A DNA stretch of 64,000 bases from Tupaia tana. Its lineage: Eukaryota; Chordata; Mammalia; Scandentia; Tupaiidae. This document shows, piece after piece, positions 50,801-62,710 of this stretch; positions within the stretch are counted from its first letter, which is position 1, and every line of letters starts with the position of its first letter. The notes beneath the pieces were generated by a model. It made no database searches. It saw nothing but the letters and a program-made list of their open reading frames with translations, and was not told the origin of the DNA. The stretch is taken from assembly GCA_026018925.1 (NCBI GenBank), contig JAKSZU010000164.1, positions 248,001 to 312,000 of the forward strand, given 5' to 3'. A program made the translations under genes and the position numbers.

Positions 50801-51095
50801 TGTCTCTCTCTACTCCTGTATCTTCATTTTTTTTGTAATTTTTCCTTTTTACGATATTTTAAAGGTAGAATTTCTCTCTGACTCTCAGCTCCATCTTTTA
50901 TTTTGTTAATAAGCCCTTCTGCTCCTTTCTCCCAGGCAGGAGAGTTGAGCCATTCTCTGAGAAGATTCCACATGGATACAGGGAACTAGATATTTCAGGG
51001 CACAGGCAAAATGAAGATTTTCTACTCATAATTCAGCCTCCAGCAAGCAAAGCTAGTCTGGTAGGGAGCCCCTCTGGCCTTCTATCGCTGTCTCT
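45172..51095 (+). repeat. C-type HOR unit C5 (19 monomers)
   Basis: The order is p 45172, q 45486, s 45800, t 46113, u 46426, x 46739, y 47052, an r/v hybrid near 47354, z 47667 (ggtctccgtatc, gactcccc, ttaacggtag), t' 47980 (gatactgtgtac), a monomer with tttccacgtgg at 48293, a copy with a 2-bp CT deletion at 48606, a y/f hybrid at 48917, an h/c hybrid at 49221, d 49532, t 49845, u 50158, v 50471 and w about 50785. It is a compound unit. Its first part recurs at 53.3 kb, its middle at 60.1 kb, and part of its end comes from the i-c-d cassette. Confidence 0.8.
48293..48916 (+). repeat. Two-monomer module with cctgcagc and a 2-bp CT deletion
   Basis: The first monomer ends with cagcctgcagcaagc in place of cagcctccagcaagc. 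The next has gtctctctcctcctg, two bases shorter than gtctctctctgctcctg. The pair recurs at about 55.9-56.4 kb, 57.64-58.26 kb and 60.76-61.38 kb. The tttccacgtgg variant accompanies it in three of the four; the 57.64-kb copy has tttcccacatgg instead. Confidence 0.8.
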
Positions 51096-53276
51096 GTGTC
51101 TCTGAGGTCTCTGTCTCTCTCTGCTCCTGTCTCGTCATTTTCTTTGTTAATTTTTCCTTTTTACGATTATTTTAAAGGTAGAATTTCTCTCTGGCTCTCA
51201 GCTCCATCTTTTTTTTTTGATAATAAGCCCTTCTGCTCCTTTCTCCCAGGCAGGAGAGTTGAGCCATTCTCTGAGAAGTTTCCACATGGATACTGGGAAC
51301 TAGATATTTCAGGGCACAGGCGAAATGAACATTTTCTACTCATAATTCAGCCTCCAGCAAGCAAAGCTAGTGTGGTAGGGAGCCCATCTGGCCTTCAATC
51401 GCTGTCTCTGTGTCTGTGAGGTCTCTGTCTCTCTCTGCTCCTGTCTCCTCATTTTTTTTGGTAATTTTTCCTTTTTACGATTTTTTTAAAGGTAGAATTT
51501 CTCTCTGGCTCTCAGCTCCATCTTTTGTTTTGTTAATAAGTCCTTCTGCTCCTTTCTCCCAGGCAGGAGAGTTGAGCCATTCTCTGAGATGATTCCACAT
51601 GGATACTGGGAACAAGATATTTCAGGGCACAGGCGAAATGAAGATTTTCTACTCATAATTCAGCCTCCAGCGAACAAAGCTAGTGTGGTAGGGAGCCCCT
51701 CTGGCCTTCTATCCCTGTCTCTGTTTCTATGAGGTCTCTGTCTCTCTCTGCACCTGTCTCTTCATTTTTTTTGGTAATTTTTCCTTTTTACGATTTTTTT
51801 AAAGGTAGAATGTCTCTCTGGCTCTCAGCTCCATCTTTTGTTTTGTTAATAAGCCCTTCTGCTCCTTTCTCCCAGGCAGGAGAGTTGAGCCATTCTCTGA
51901 GAAGATTCCACATGGATACTGGGAACGAGATATTTCAGGGCACATGCGAAATGAAGATTTTCTACTCATAATTCAGCCTCCAGCAAGCAAAGCTAGTGAG
52001 GTAGGGAGCCCCTCTGGCCTTCAATTCCTGTCTCTGTGTCTCTGAGGTCTCTGTCTCTCTCTGCTCCTCTCTCCTCATTTTTTTGGTAATTTTTCCTTTT
52101 TACGATTTTTTTAAATGTAGAATTTCTCTCTGGCTCTCAGCTCCCTCTTTTGTTTTGTTAATAAGCCCTTCTGCTCCTTTCTCCCAGGCAGGAGAGTTGA
52201 GCCATTCTCTGAGAAGATTCCACATGGATACTGGGAACTAGATATTTCAGGGCACAGGCGAAATGAAGATTTTCTACTCATAATTCAGCCTCCAGCAAGC
52301 AAAGCTAGTGTGGTAGGGAGCCCCTCTGGCCTTCTATCCCTGTCTCTGTGTCTCTGTCTCTCTCTGCTCTTGTCTCTTCATTTTTTTTGGTAATTTTTCA
52401 TTTTTACGATTTTTTTAAAGGTAGAATTTCTCTCTGGCTCTCAGCTCCATCTTTTGTTTTGTTAATAAGTCCTTCTGCTCCTTTCTCCCAGGCAGGAGAG
52501 TTGAGCCATTCTCTGAGATGATTCCACATGGATACTGGGAACAAGATATTTCAGGGCACAGGCGAAATGAAGATTTTCTACTCATAATTCAGCCTCCAGC
52601 AAGCAAAGCTAGTGTGGTAGGGAGCCACTCTGGCCTTCTATCCCTGTCTCTGTGTCTCTGAGGTCTCTGTCTCTCTCTGCTCCTGTCTCCTCATTTTTTT
52701 TTGGTAATTTTTCCTTTTTACGATTTTTTTAAAGGTAGAATTTCTCTCTGGCTCTCAGCTCCATCTTTTGTTTTGGTAATAAGCCTTTCTGCTCCTTTCT
52801 CCCAGGCAGGAGAGTTGAGCCATTCTCTGAGAAGATTCCACATGGATACTGGGAACTAGATATTTCAGGGCACAGGCGAAATGAAGATTTTCTACTCATA
52901 ATTCAGTCTCCAGCAAGCAAAGCTAGTGTGGTAGGGAGCCACTCTGGCCTTCTATCCCTGTCTCTGTGTCTCTGAGGTCTCTGTCTCTCTCTACTCCTGT
53001 ATCTTCATTTTTTTTGTAATTTTTCCTTTTTACGATATTTTAAAGGTAGAATTTCTCTCTGACTCTCAGCTCCATCTTTTGTTTTGTTAATAAGCCCTTC
53101 TGCTCCTTTCTCCCAGGCAGGAGAGTTGAGCCAGTCTCTGAGAAGATTCCACATGGATACTGGGAACTAGATATTTCAGGGCACAGGCGAAATGAAGATT
53201 TTCTACTCATAATTCAGCCTCCAGCAAGCAAAGCTAGTGTGGTAGGGAGCCCCTCTGGCCTTCTATCGCTGTTTCT
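51096..53276 (+). repeat. C-type HOR unit C6 (7 monomers p-q-r-x-y-v-w)
   Basis: Starts are p 51096, q 51410, r 51723, x about 52037, y 52348, v 52653 and w about 52966. The x-y-v-w part is the copy of C4's x-y-v-w at offset 8105. s, t and u are missing. The p copy carries tttgttaattttt and gattattttaaagg, private to it among p copies. Confidence 0.83.
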
Positions 53277-55825
53277 GTGTCTCTGAGGTCTCTGTCTCTC
53301 TCTGCTCCTATCTCTTCATTTTCTTTGGTAATTTTTCCTTTTTACGATTTTTTTAAAGGTAGAATTTCTCTCTGGCTCGCAGCTCCATCTTTTTTTTTTG
53401 ATAATAAGCCCTTCTGCTCCTTTCTCCCAGGCAGGAGAGTTGAGCCATTCTCTGAGAAGTTTCCACATGGATACTGGGAACTAGATATTTCAGGGCACAG
53501 GCGAAATGAACATTTTTTACTCATAATTCAGCCTCCAGCAAGCAAAGCTAGTGTGGTAGGGAGCCCATCTGGCCTTCAATCGCTGTCTCTGTGTCTGTGA
53601 GGTCTCTGTCTCTCTCTGCTCCTGACTCCTCATTTTTTTTGGTAATTTTTCCTTTTTACAATTTTTTTAAAGGTAGAATTTCTCTCTGGCTCTCAGCTCC
53701 ATCTTTTGTTTTGTTAATAAGTCCTTCTGCTCCTTTCTCCCAGGCAGGAGAGTTGAGCCATTCTCTGAGATGATTCCACATGGATACTGGGAACAAGATA
53801 TTTCAGGGCACAGGCGAAATGAAGATTTTCTACTCATAATTCAGCCTCCAGCAAGCAAAGCTAGTGAGGTAGGGAGCCCCTCTGGCCTTCGATCCCTGTC
53901 TCTGTGTCTCTGAGGTCTCTGTCTCTCTCTGCTCTTGTCTCTTCATGTTTTTTTGGTAATTTTTCCTTTTTACGATTTTTTTAAAGGTAGAATTTCTCTC
54001 TGGCTCTCAGCTCCCTCTTTTGTTTTGTTAATAAGCCCTTCTGCTCCTTTCTCCCAGGCAGGAGAGTTGAGCCATTCTCTGAGAAGATTCCACATGGATA
54101 CTGGGAACTAGATATTTCAGGGCACAGGCGAAATGAAGATTTTCTACTCATAATTCAGCCTCCAGCAAGCAAAGCTAGTGTGGTAGGGAGCCACTCTGGC
54201 CTTCTATCCCTGTCTCTGTGTCTCTGAGGTCTCTGTCTCTCTCTGCTCCTGTCTCCTCATTTTTTTTGGTAATTTTTCCTTTTTACAATTTTTTTAAAGG
54301 TAGAATTTCTCTCTGGCTCTCAGCTCCATCTTTTGTTTTGTTAATAAGCCCTTCGGCTCCTTTCTCCCAGGCAGGAGAGTTGAGCCATTCTCTGAGAAGA
54401 TTCCACATGGATACTGGGTACTAGATATTTCAGGGCACAGGCGAAATAAAGATTTCCTACTCATAATTCAGCCTCCAGCAAGCAAAGCTACTGTGGTAGG
54501 TAGCCCCTCTGGCCTTCTATCCCTGTCTCTGTGTCTCTGAGGTCTCTGTCTCTCTCTGCTACTGTCTCCTCTTTTTTTTTGGTAATTTTTCCTTTTTACG
54601 ATTTTTTTAAAGGCAGAATTTCTCTCTGGCTCTCAGCTCCATCTTTTGTTTTGTTAATACGCCCTTCTGCTCCTTTCTCCCAGGCAGGAGAGTTGAGCCA
54701 TTCTCTGAGAAGATTCCACATGGATACTGGGAACTAGATATTTCAGGGCACAGGCGAAATGAAGATTTTCTACTCATAATTCAGCCTCCAGCAAGCAAAG
54801 CTAGTGTGGTAGGGAGCCTCTCTGGCCTTCAATCCCTGTCTCTGTGTCTCTGAGGTCTCTGTCTCTCTCTGCTCCTGTCTCCTCATTTTTTTTGGTAATT
54901 TTTCCTTTTTACGATTTTTTTAAAAGTAGAATTTCTCTCTGGCTCTCAGCTCCCTCTTTTGTTTTGTTAATAAGCCCTTCTGCTCCTTTCTCCCAGGCAG
55001 GAGAGTTGAGCCATTCTCTGAGAAGATTCCACATGGATACTGGGAACTAGATATTTCAGGGCACAGGCGAAATGAAGATTTTCTACTCATAATTCAGCCT
55101 CCAGCAAGCAAAGCTAGTGTGGTAGGGAGCCCCTCTGGACTTATATCCCTGTCTCTGTGTCTCTGTCTCTCTCTGCTCTTGTCTCTTCATTTTTTTTGGT
55201 AATTTTTCATTTTTACGATTTTTTTAAAGGTAGAATTTCTCTCTGGCTCTCAGCTCCATCTTTTGTTTTGTTAATAAGTCCTTCTGCTCCTTTCTCCCAG
55301 GCAGGAGAGTTGAGCCATTCTCTGAGATGATTCCACATGGATACTGGGAACAAGATATTTCAGGGCACAGGCGAAATGAAGATTTTCTACTCATAATTCA
55401 GCCTCCAGCAAGCAAAGCTAGTGTGGTAGGGAGCCCCTCTGGCCTTCTATGCCTGTCTCTTTTTCTATGAGGTCTCTGTCTCTCTCTGCAACTGTCTCTT
55501 CATTTTTTTTGGTAATTTTTCATTTTTACTATTTTTTTAAAGGTAGAATTTCTCTCTGGCTCTCAGCTCCATCTTTTGTTTTGGTAATAAGCCTTTCTGC
55601 TCCTTTCTCCCAGGCAGGAGAGTTGAGCCATTCTCTGAGAAGATTCCACATGGTTACTTGGAACTAGATATTTCAGGGCAGAGGCGAAATGAAGATTTTC
55701 TACTCATAATTCAGCCTCCAGCAAGCAAAGCTTGTGTGGTAGAGAGCCCCTCTGGCCTTCTATCCCTGTCTCTGTGTCTCTGAGGTCTCCGTATCTCTCT
55801 GCTCCTGACTCCCCATTTTTTTTGG
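52037..55825 (+). repeat. 8.1-kb-offset duplication, copy 2
   Basis: Second copy, with a constant 8105-bp offset over about 3.8 kb and very few substitutions visible. Private shared features include ggctcgcagc, gctcctgactcc, tttacaattttt, aaagattcctac and tggacttatatcc. The right limit is the hybrid monomer at 55774, where the sequence jumps to the counterpart two monomers further on. Confidence 0.88.
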
Positions 55826-58800
55826 TAATTTTTCCTTTTTACGATTTTTTTAAAGGTAGAATTTCTCTCTGGCTCTCAGCTCCATCTTTTGTTTTGTTAA
55901 TAAGCCCTTCTGCTCCTTTCTCCCAGGCAGGAGAGTTGAGCCATTCTCTGAGAAGTTTCCACGTGGATACTGGGAACTAGATATTTCAGGGCGCAGGCGA
56001 AATGAAGATTTTCTACTCATAATTCAGCCTGCAGCAAGCAAAGCTAGTGTGGTAGGGAGCCCCTCTGGCCTTCTATCCCTGTCTCTGTGTCTCTGAGGTC
56101 TCTGTCTCTCTCCTCCTGTCTCCTCATTTTTTTGGTTATTTTTCATTTTTACGATTTTTTTAAAGGTAGAATTTCTCTCTGGCTCTCAGCTCCATCTTTT
56201 GTTTTGTTAATAAGCCCTTCTGCTCCTTTCTCCCAGGCAGGAGAGTTGAGCAATTCTCTGAGAAGATTCCACATGGATACTGGGAACTAGATATTTCAGG
56301 GCACAGGCGAAATGAAGATTTTCTACTCATAATTCAGCCTCCAGCAAGCAAAGCTAGTGTGGTAGGGAGCCCCTCTGGCCTTCTATCCCTGTCTCTGTGT
56401 CTCTGTCTCTCTCTGCTCTTGTCTCTTCATTTTTTTTGGTAATTTTTCATTTTTACGATTTTTTTAAAGGTAGAATTTCTCTCTGGCTCTCAGCTCCATC
56501 TTTTGTTTTGTTAATAAGTCCTTCTGCTCCTTTCTCCCAGGCAGGAGAGTTGAGCCATTCTCTGAGATGATTCCACATGGATACTGGGAACAAGATATTT
56601 CAGGCACAGGCGAAATGAAGATTTTCTACTCATAATTCAGCCTCCAGCAAGCAAAGCTAGTGTGGTAGGGAGCCCCTCTGGCTTTCTATGCCTGTCTCTG
56701 TTTCTATGAGGTCTCTGTCTCTCTCTGCACCTGTCTCTTCATTTTTTTTGGTAATTTTTCTTTTTACGATTTTTTAAAAGGTAGAATGTCTCTCTGGCTC
56801 TCAGCTCCATCTTTTGTTTTGTTAATAAGCCCTTCTGCTCCTTTCTCCCAGGCAGGAGAGTTGAGCCATTCTCTGAGAAGATTCCACATGGATACTGGGA
56901 ACTAGATATTTCAGGGCACAGGCGAAATGAAGATTTTCTACTCATAATTCAGCCTCCAGCAAGCAAAGCTAGTGAGGTAGGGAGCCCCTCTGGCCTTCTA
57001 TCCCTGTCTCTGTGTCTCTGAGGTCTCTGTCTCTCTCTGCTCTTGTCTCTTCATGTTTTTTTGGTAATTTTTCCTTTTTACGATTTTTTTAAAGGTAGAA
57101 TTTCTCTCTGGCTCTCAGCTCCCTCTTTTGTTTTGTTAATAAGCCCTTCTGCTCCTTTCTCCCAGGCAGGAGAGTTGAGCCATTCTCTGAGAACATTCCA
57201 CATGGATACTGGGAACTAGATATTTCAGGGCACAGGCGAAATGAAGATTTTCTACTCATAATTCAGCCTCCAGCAAGCAAAGCTAGTGTGGTAGGGAGCC
57301 ACTCTGGCCTTCTATCCCTGTCTCTGTGTCTCTGAGGTCTCTGTCTCTCTCTGCTCCTGTCTCCTCTTTTTTTTGGTAATTTTTCCTTTTTACGATTTTT
57401 TTAAAGGTAGAATTTCTCTCTGGCTCTCAGCTCCATCTTTCTTTTGTTAATAAGCCTTTCTGCTCCTTTCTCCCAGGCAGGAGAGTTGAGCCATTCTCTG
57501 AGAAGATTCCACATGGATACTGGGAACTAGATATTTCAGGGCACAGGTGAAATGAAGATTTTCTACTCATAATTCAGCCTCCAGCAAGCAAAGCTACTGT
57601 GGTACGGAGCCCCTCGGGCCTTCTATTCCTGTCTCTGTGTCTCTGAGGACTCTGTCTCTCTCTGCTCCTGTCTCCTCATTTTTTTTGGTAATTTTTCCTT
57701 TTTACGATTTTTTTAAAGGTAGAATTTCTGTCTGGCTCTCAGCTCCATCTTTTGTTTTGTTAATAAGCCCTTCTGCTCCTTTCTCCCAGGCAGGAGAGTT
57801 GAGCCATTCTCTGAGAAGTTTCCCACATGGATACTGGGAACTAGATATTTCAGGGCACAGGCGAAATGAAGATTTTCTACTCATAATTCAGCCTGCAGCA
57901 AGCAAAGCTAGTGTGGTAGGGAGCCCCTCTGGCCTTCTATCCCTGTCTCTGTGTCTCTGAGGTCTCTGTCTCTCTCCTCCTGTCTCCTCATTTTTTTTGG
58001 TTATTTTTCATTTTTACGATTTTTTTAAAGGTAGAATTTCTCTCTGGCTCTCAGCTCCATCTTTTGTTTTGTTAATAAGCCCTTCTGCTCCTTTCTCCCA
58101 GGCAGGAGAGTTGAGCCATTCTCTGAGAAGATTCCACATGGATACTGGGAACTAGATATTTCAGGGCACAGGCGAAATGAAGATTTTCTACTCATAATTC
58201 AGCCTCCAGCAAGCAAAGCTAGTGTGGTAGGGAGCCCCTCTGGCCTTCTATCCCTGTCTCTGTGTCTCTGTCTCTCTCTGCTCTTGTCTCTTCATTTTTT
58301 TTGGTAATTTTTCATTTTTACGATTTTTTTAAAGGTAGAATTTCTCTCTCGCTCTCAGCTCCATCTTTTGTTTTGTTAATAAGTCCTTCTGCTCCTTTCT
58401 CCCAGGCAGGAGAGTTGAGCCATTCTCTGAGATGATTCCACATGGATACTGGGAACAAGATATTTCATGGCACAGGCGAAATGAAGATTTTCTACTCATA
58501 ATTCAGCCTCCAGCAAGCAAAGCTAGTGAGTTAGGGAGCCCCTCTGGCCTTCTATCCCTGTCTGTGTGTCTCTGAGGTCTCTGTCTCTCTCTGCTCTTGT
58601 CTCTTCATGTTTTTTTGGTAATTTTTCCTTTTTACGATTTTTTTAAAGGTAGAATTTCTCTCTGGCTCTCAGCTCCCTCTTTTGTTTTGTTAATAAGCCC
58701 TTCTGCTCCTTTCTCCCAGGCAGGTGAGTTGAGCCATTCTCTGAGAAGATTCCACATGGATACTGGGAACTAGATATTTCAGGGCACAGGCGAAATGAAG

Positions 58801-59192
58801 ATTTTCTACTCATAATTCAGCCTCCAGCCAGCAAAGCTAGTGTGGTAGGGAGCCCCCCTGGTCTTCTATCCCTGTCTCTGTGTCTCTGAGGTCTCTGTCT
58901 CTCTGTGCTCCTGTCTCCTCATTTTTTTTGGTAATTTTTCCTTTTTATGATGTTTTTAAAGTTAGAATTTCTCTCTGGCTCTCAGCTCCATCTTTTATTT
59001 TGTTAATAAGCCCTTCTGCTCCTTTCTCCCAGGCAGGAGAGTTGAGCCATTCTCTGAGAAGTTTCCACATGGATACTGGGAACTAGATATTTCAGGGCAC
59101 AGGCGAAATGAAGATTTTCTACTCATAATTCAGCCTCCAGCAAGCAAAGCTAGTGTGGTAGGGAGCCCATCTGGCCTTCTATCGCTGTCTCT
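53277..59192 (+). repeat. C-type HOR unit C7 (19 monomers)
   Basis: p 53277, q 53591, s 53905, t 54218, u 54531, x 54844, y 55157 and the r/v hybrid 55461 match C5 at offset 8105, including private variants ggctcgcagc in p, gctcctgactcc and tttacaattttt in q, and aaagattcc in t. At 55774 a hybrid monomer begins. Then come the 2-bp-deletion copy at 56087, y 56397, r about 56701, s about 57013, two copies at 57324 and 57637, the 2-bp-deletion copy at 57951, y 58262, s about 58567 and a p-like copy at 58880 (tatgatgtttttaaag, cttttattttg). Confidence 0.8.
55774..56086 (+). repeat. Hybrid monomer at a recombination junction
   Basis: The first part (ggtctccgtatctc, gactcccc) is z type as at 47667. 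The rest has the regular ttacgattt and aaaggtagaa, then gtttccacgtgg, gggcgcaggcg and cctgcagc, as in the monomer at 48293. Offsets to the upstream region change from 8105 to 7481 across it, a difference of 624 bp or two monomers. An in-register exchange between z and the monomer two places downstream explains it. Confidence 0.75.
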
Positions 59193-62100
59193 GTGTCTGT
59201 GAGGTCTCTGTCTCTCTCTGCTCCTGTCTCCTCATTTTTTTTGGTAATTTTTCCTTTTTACGATTTTTTTAAAGGTAGAATTTCTCTCTGGCTCTCAGCT
59301 CCATCTTTTGTTTTGTTAGTAAATCCTTCTGCTCCTTTCTCCCAGGCAGGAGAGTTGAGCCATTCTCTTAGATGATTCCACATGGATACTGGGAACAAGA
59401 TATTTCAGGGCACAGGCGAAATGAAGATTTTCTACTCATAATTCAGCCTCCAGCAAGCAAAGCTAGTGTGGTAGGGAGCCCCTCTGGCCTTCTATCCCTG
59501 TCTTTGTTTCTATGAGGTCTCTGTCTATCTCTGCGCCTGTCTCTTCATTTTTTTCGGTAATTTTTCCTTTTTACGATTTTTTTAAAGGTAGAATGTCTCT
59601 CTGGCTCTCAGCTCCATCTTTTGTTTTGTTAATAAGCCCTTCTGCTCCTTTCTCCCAGGCAGGAGAGTTGAGCCATTCTCTGAGAAGATTCCACATGGAT
59701 ACTGGGAACTAGATATTTCAGGGCACAGGCGAAATGAAGATTTTCTACTCATAATTCAGCCTCCAGCAAGCAAAGCTAGTGTGGTAGGGAGCCCCTCTGG
59801 CCTTCTATTCCTGTCTCTGTGTCTCTGAGGTCTCTGTCTCTCTCTGATCCTGTCTCCTCATTTTTTTGGTAATTTTTCCTTTTTACGATTTTTTTAAAGG
59901 TAGAAATTCTCTATGGCTCTCAGCTCCATCTTTTGTTTTGTTAATAAGCCCTTCGGCTCCTTTCTCCCAGGCAGGAGAGTTGAGCAATTCTCTGAGAAGA
60001 TTCCATATGGATACTGGGAACTAGATATTTCAGGGCACAGGCGAAATGAAGATTTTCTACTCATAATTCAGCCTCCAGCAAGCAAAGCTAGTGTGGTAGG
60101 GAGCCCCTCTGGCCTTCTATCCCTGTCTCTGTGTCTCTGAGGTCTCCATATCTCTCTGCTCCTGACTCCCCATTTTTTTTGGTAATTTTTCCTTTTTAAG
60201 ATTTTTAACGGTAGAATTTCTCTCTGGCTCTCAGCTCCATCTTTGGTTTTGTTAATACGCCCTTCTGCTCCTTTCTCCCAGGCAGGAGAGTTGAGCCATT
60301 CTCTGAGAAGATTCCACATGGATACTGGGTACTAGATATTTCAGGGCACAGGCGAAATAAAGATTTTCTACTCATAATTCAGCCTCCAGCAAGCAAAGCT
60401 AGTGAGGTAGGGAGCCACTCTGGCCTTCTATCCCTGTCTCTGTGTCTCTGAGGTCTCTTTTTCTCTCTGCTCCTGTCTCCTCATTTTTTTTGGTAATTTT
60501 TCCTTTTTACGATTTTTTTAAAGGTAGAATTTCTCTCTGGCTCTCAGCTCCATCTTTTGTTTTGTTAATAAGCCCTTCGGCTCCTTTCTCCCAGGCAGGA
60601 GAGTTGAGCCATTCTCTGAGAAGATTCCACATGGATACTGTGTACTAGATATTTCAGGGCACAGGAGAAATAAAGATTTTCTACTCATAATTCAGCCTCC
60701 AGCAAGCAAAGCTACTGTGGTAGGTAGCCCCTCTGGCCTTCTATCCCTGTCTCTGTGTCTCTGAGGTCTCTGTCTCTCTCTGCTCCTGTCTCCTCATTTT
60801 TTTTGGTAATTTTTCCTTTTTACGATTTTTTTAAAGGTAGAATTTCTCTCTGGCTCTCAGCTCCATCTTTTGTTTTGTTAATAAGCCCTTCTGCTCCTTT
60901 CTCCCAGGCAGGAGAGTTGAGCCATTCTCTGAGAAGTTTCCACGTGGATACTGGGAACTAGATATTTCAGGGCACAGGCGAAATGAAGATTTTCTACTCA
61001 TAATTCAGCCTGCAGCAAGCAAAGCTAGTGTGGTAGGGAGCCCCTCTGGCCTTCTATCCCTGTCTCTGTGTCTCTGAGGTCTCTGTCTCTCTCCTCCTGT
61101 CTCCTCATTTTTTTTGGTTATTTTTCATTTTTACGATTTTTTTAAAGGTAGAATTTCTCTCTGGCTCTCAGCTCCATCTTTTGTTTTGTTAATAAGCCCT
61201 TCTGCTCCTTTCTCCCAGGCAGGAGAGTTGAGCCATTCTCTGAGAAGATTCCACATGGATACTGGGAACAAGATATTTCAGGGCACAGGCGAAATGAAGA
61301 TTTTCTACTCATAATTCAGCCTCCAGCAAGCAAAGCTAGTGTGGTAGGGAGCCCCTCTGGCCTTCTATCCCTGTCTTTGTTTCTATGAGGTCTCTGTCTA
61401 TCTCTGCGCCTGTCTCTTCATTTTTTTTGGTAATTTTTCCTTTTTACGATTTTTTTAAAGGTAGAATGTCTCTCTGGCTCTCAGCTCCATCTTTTGTTTT
61501 GTTAATAAGCCCTTCTGCTCCTTTCTCCCAGGCAGGAGAGTTGAGCCATTCTCTGAGAAGATTCCACATGGATACTGGGAACTAGATATTTCAGGGCACA
61601 GGCGAAATGAAGATTTTCTACTCATAATTCAGCCTCCAGCAAGCAAAGCTAGTGTGGTAGGGGGCCCCTCTGGCCTTCTATCCCTGTCTCTGTTTCTATG
61701 AGGTCTCTGTCTCTCTCTGCGCCTGTCTCTTCATTATTTTTGTAATTTTTCCTTTTTACGATTTTTTTAAAGGTAGAATGTCTCTCTGGCTCTCAGCTCC
61801 ATCTTTTGTTTTGTTAATAAGCCCTTCTGCTCCTTTCTCCCAGGCAGGAGATTTGAGCCCTTCTCTGAGAAGATTCCACATGGATACCGGAAACTAGATA
61901 TTTCAGGGCACAGGCGAAATGAAGATTTTCTACTCATAATTCAGCCCCCAGCAAGCAAATCTAGTGTGGTAGGGAGCCCCTCTGGCCTTCTATCCCTGTC
62001 TCTGTTTCTCTGAGGTCTCTGTCTCTCTCTACTCCTGTATCTTCATTTTTTTTGTAATTTTTCCTTTTTACGATTTTTTGAAAGGTAGAATTTCTCTCTG

Positions 62101-62315
62101 ACTCTCAGCTCCATCTTTTGTTTTGTTAATAAGCCCTTCTGCTCCTTTCTCCCAGGCAGGAGAGTTGAGCCATTCTCTGAGAAGATTCCACATGGATACT
62201 GAGAACTAGATGTTTCAGGGCACAGGCGAAATGAAGATTTTCTACTCATAATTCAGCCTCCAGCAAGCAAAGCTAGTGTGGTAGGGAGCCCCTCTGGCCT
62301 TCTATCGCTGTCTCT
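59193..62315 (+). repeat. C-type block C8 (10 monomers)
   Basis: Starts are q 59193, r-like 59506 (gtctttgtttctatgagg, gtctatctctgcgcc), 59820, z about 60130, t' 60442, the gtggatact monomer 60755, the 2-bp-deletion copy 61068, r-like 61379 (same private variants as 59506, 6 monomers apart), a b-like copy about 61691 (gagatttgagccc) and w about 62004. The z-t'-60755-61068 run matches 47667-48606 at offset 12462. Confidence 0.8.
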
Positions 62316-62710
62316 GTGTCTCTGAGGTCTCTGTCTCTCTCTGCTCCTATCTCCTCATTTTCTTTGGTAATTTTTCCTTTTTACGATTTTTTTAAAGGTC
62401 GAATTTCTCTCTGGCTCTCAGCTCCCTCTTTTGTTTTGTTAATAAGCCCTTCTGCTCCTTTCTCGCAGGCAGGAGAGTTGAGCCATTCTCTGAGAAGATT
62501 CCACATGGATACTGGGAACTAGATATTTCAGGTCACAGGCCAAATGAAGATTTTCTACTCATAATTCAGCCTCCAGCAAGCAAAGCTAGTGAGGTAGGGA
62601 GCCCCTCTGGCCTTCTATCCCTGTCTCTGTGTCTCTGAGGTCTCTGTCTCTCTCTGCTCCTGTCTCTTCATTTTTTTTGGTAATTTTTCCTTTTTACGAT
62701 TTTTTTAAAG

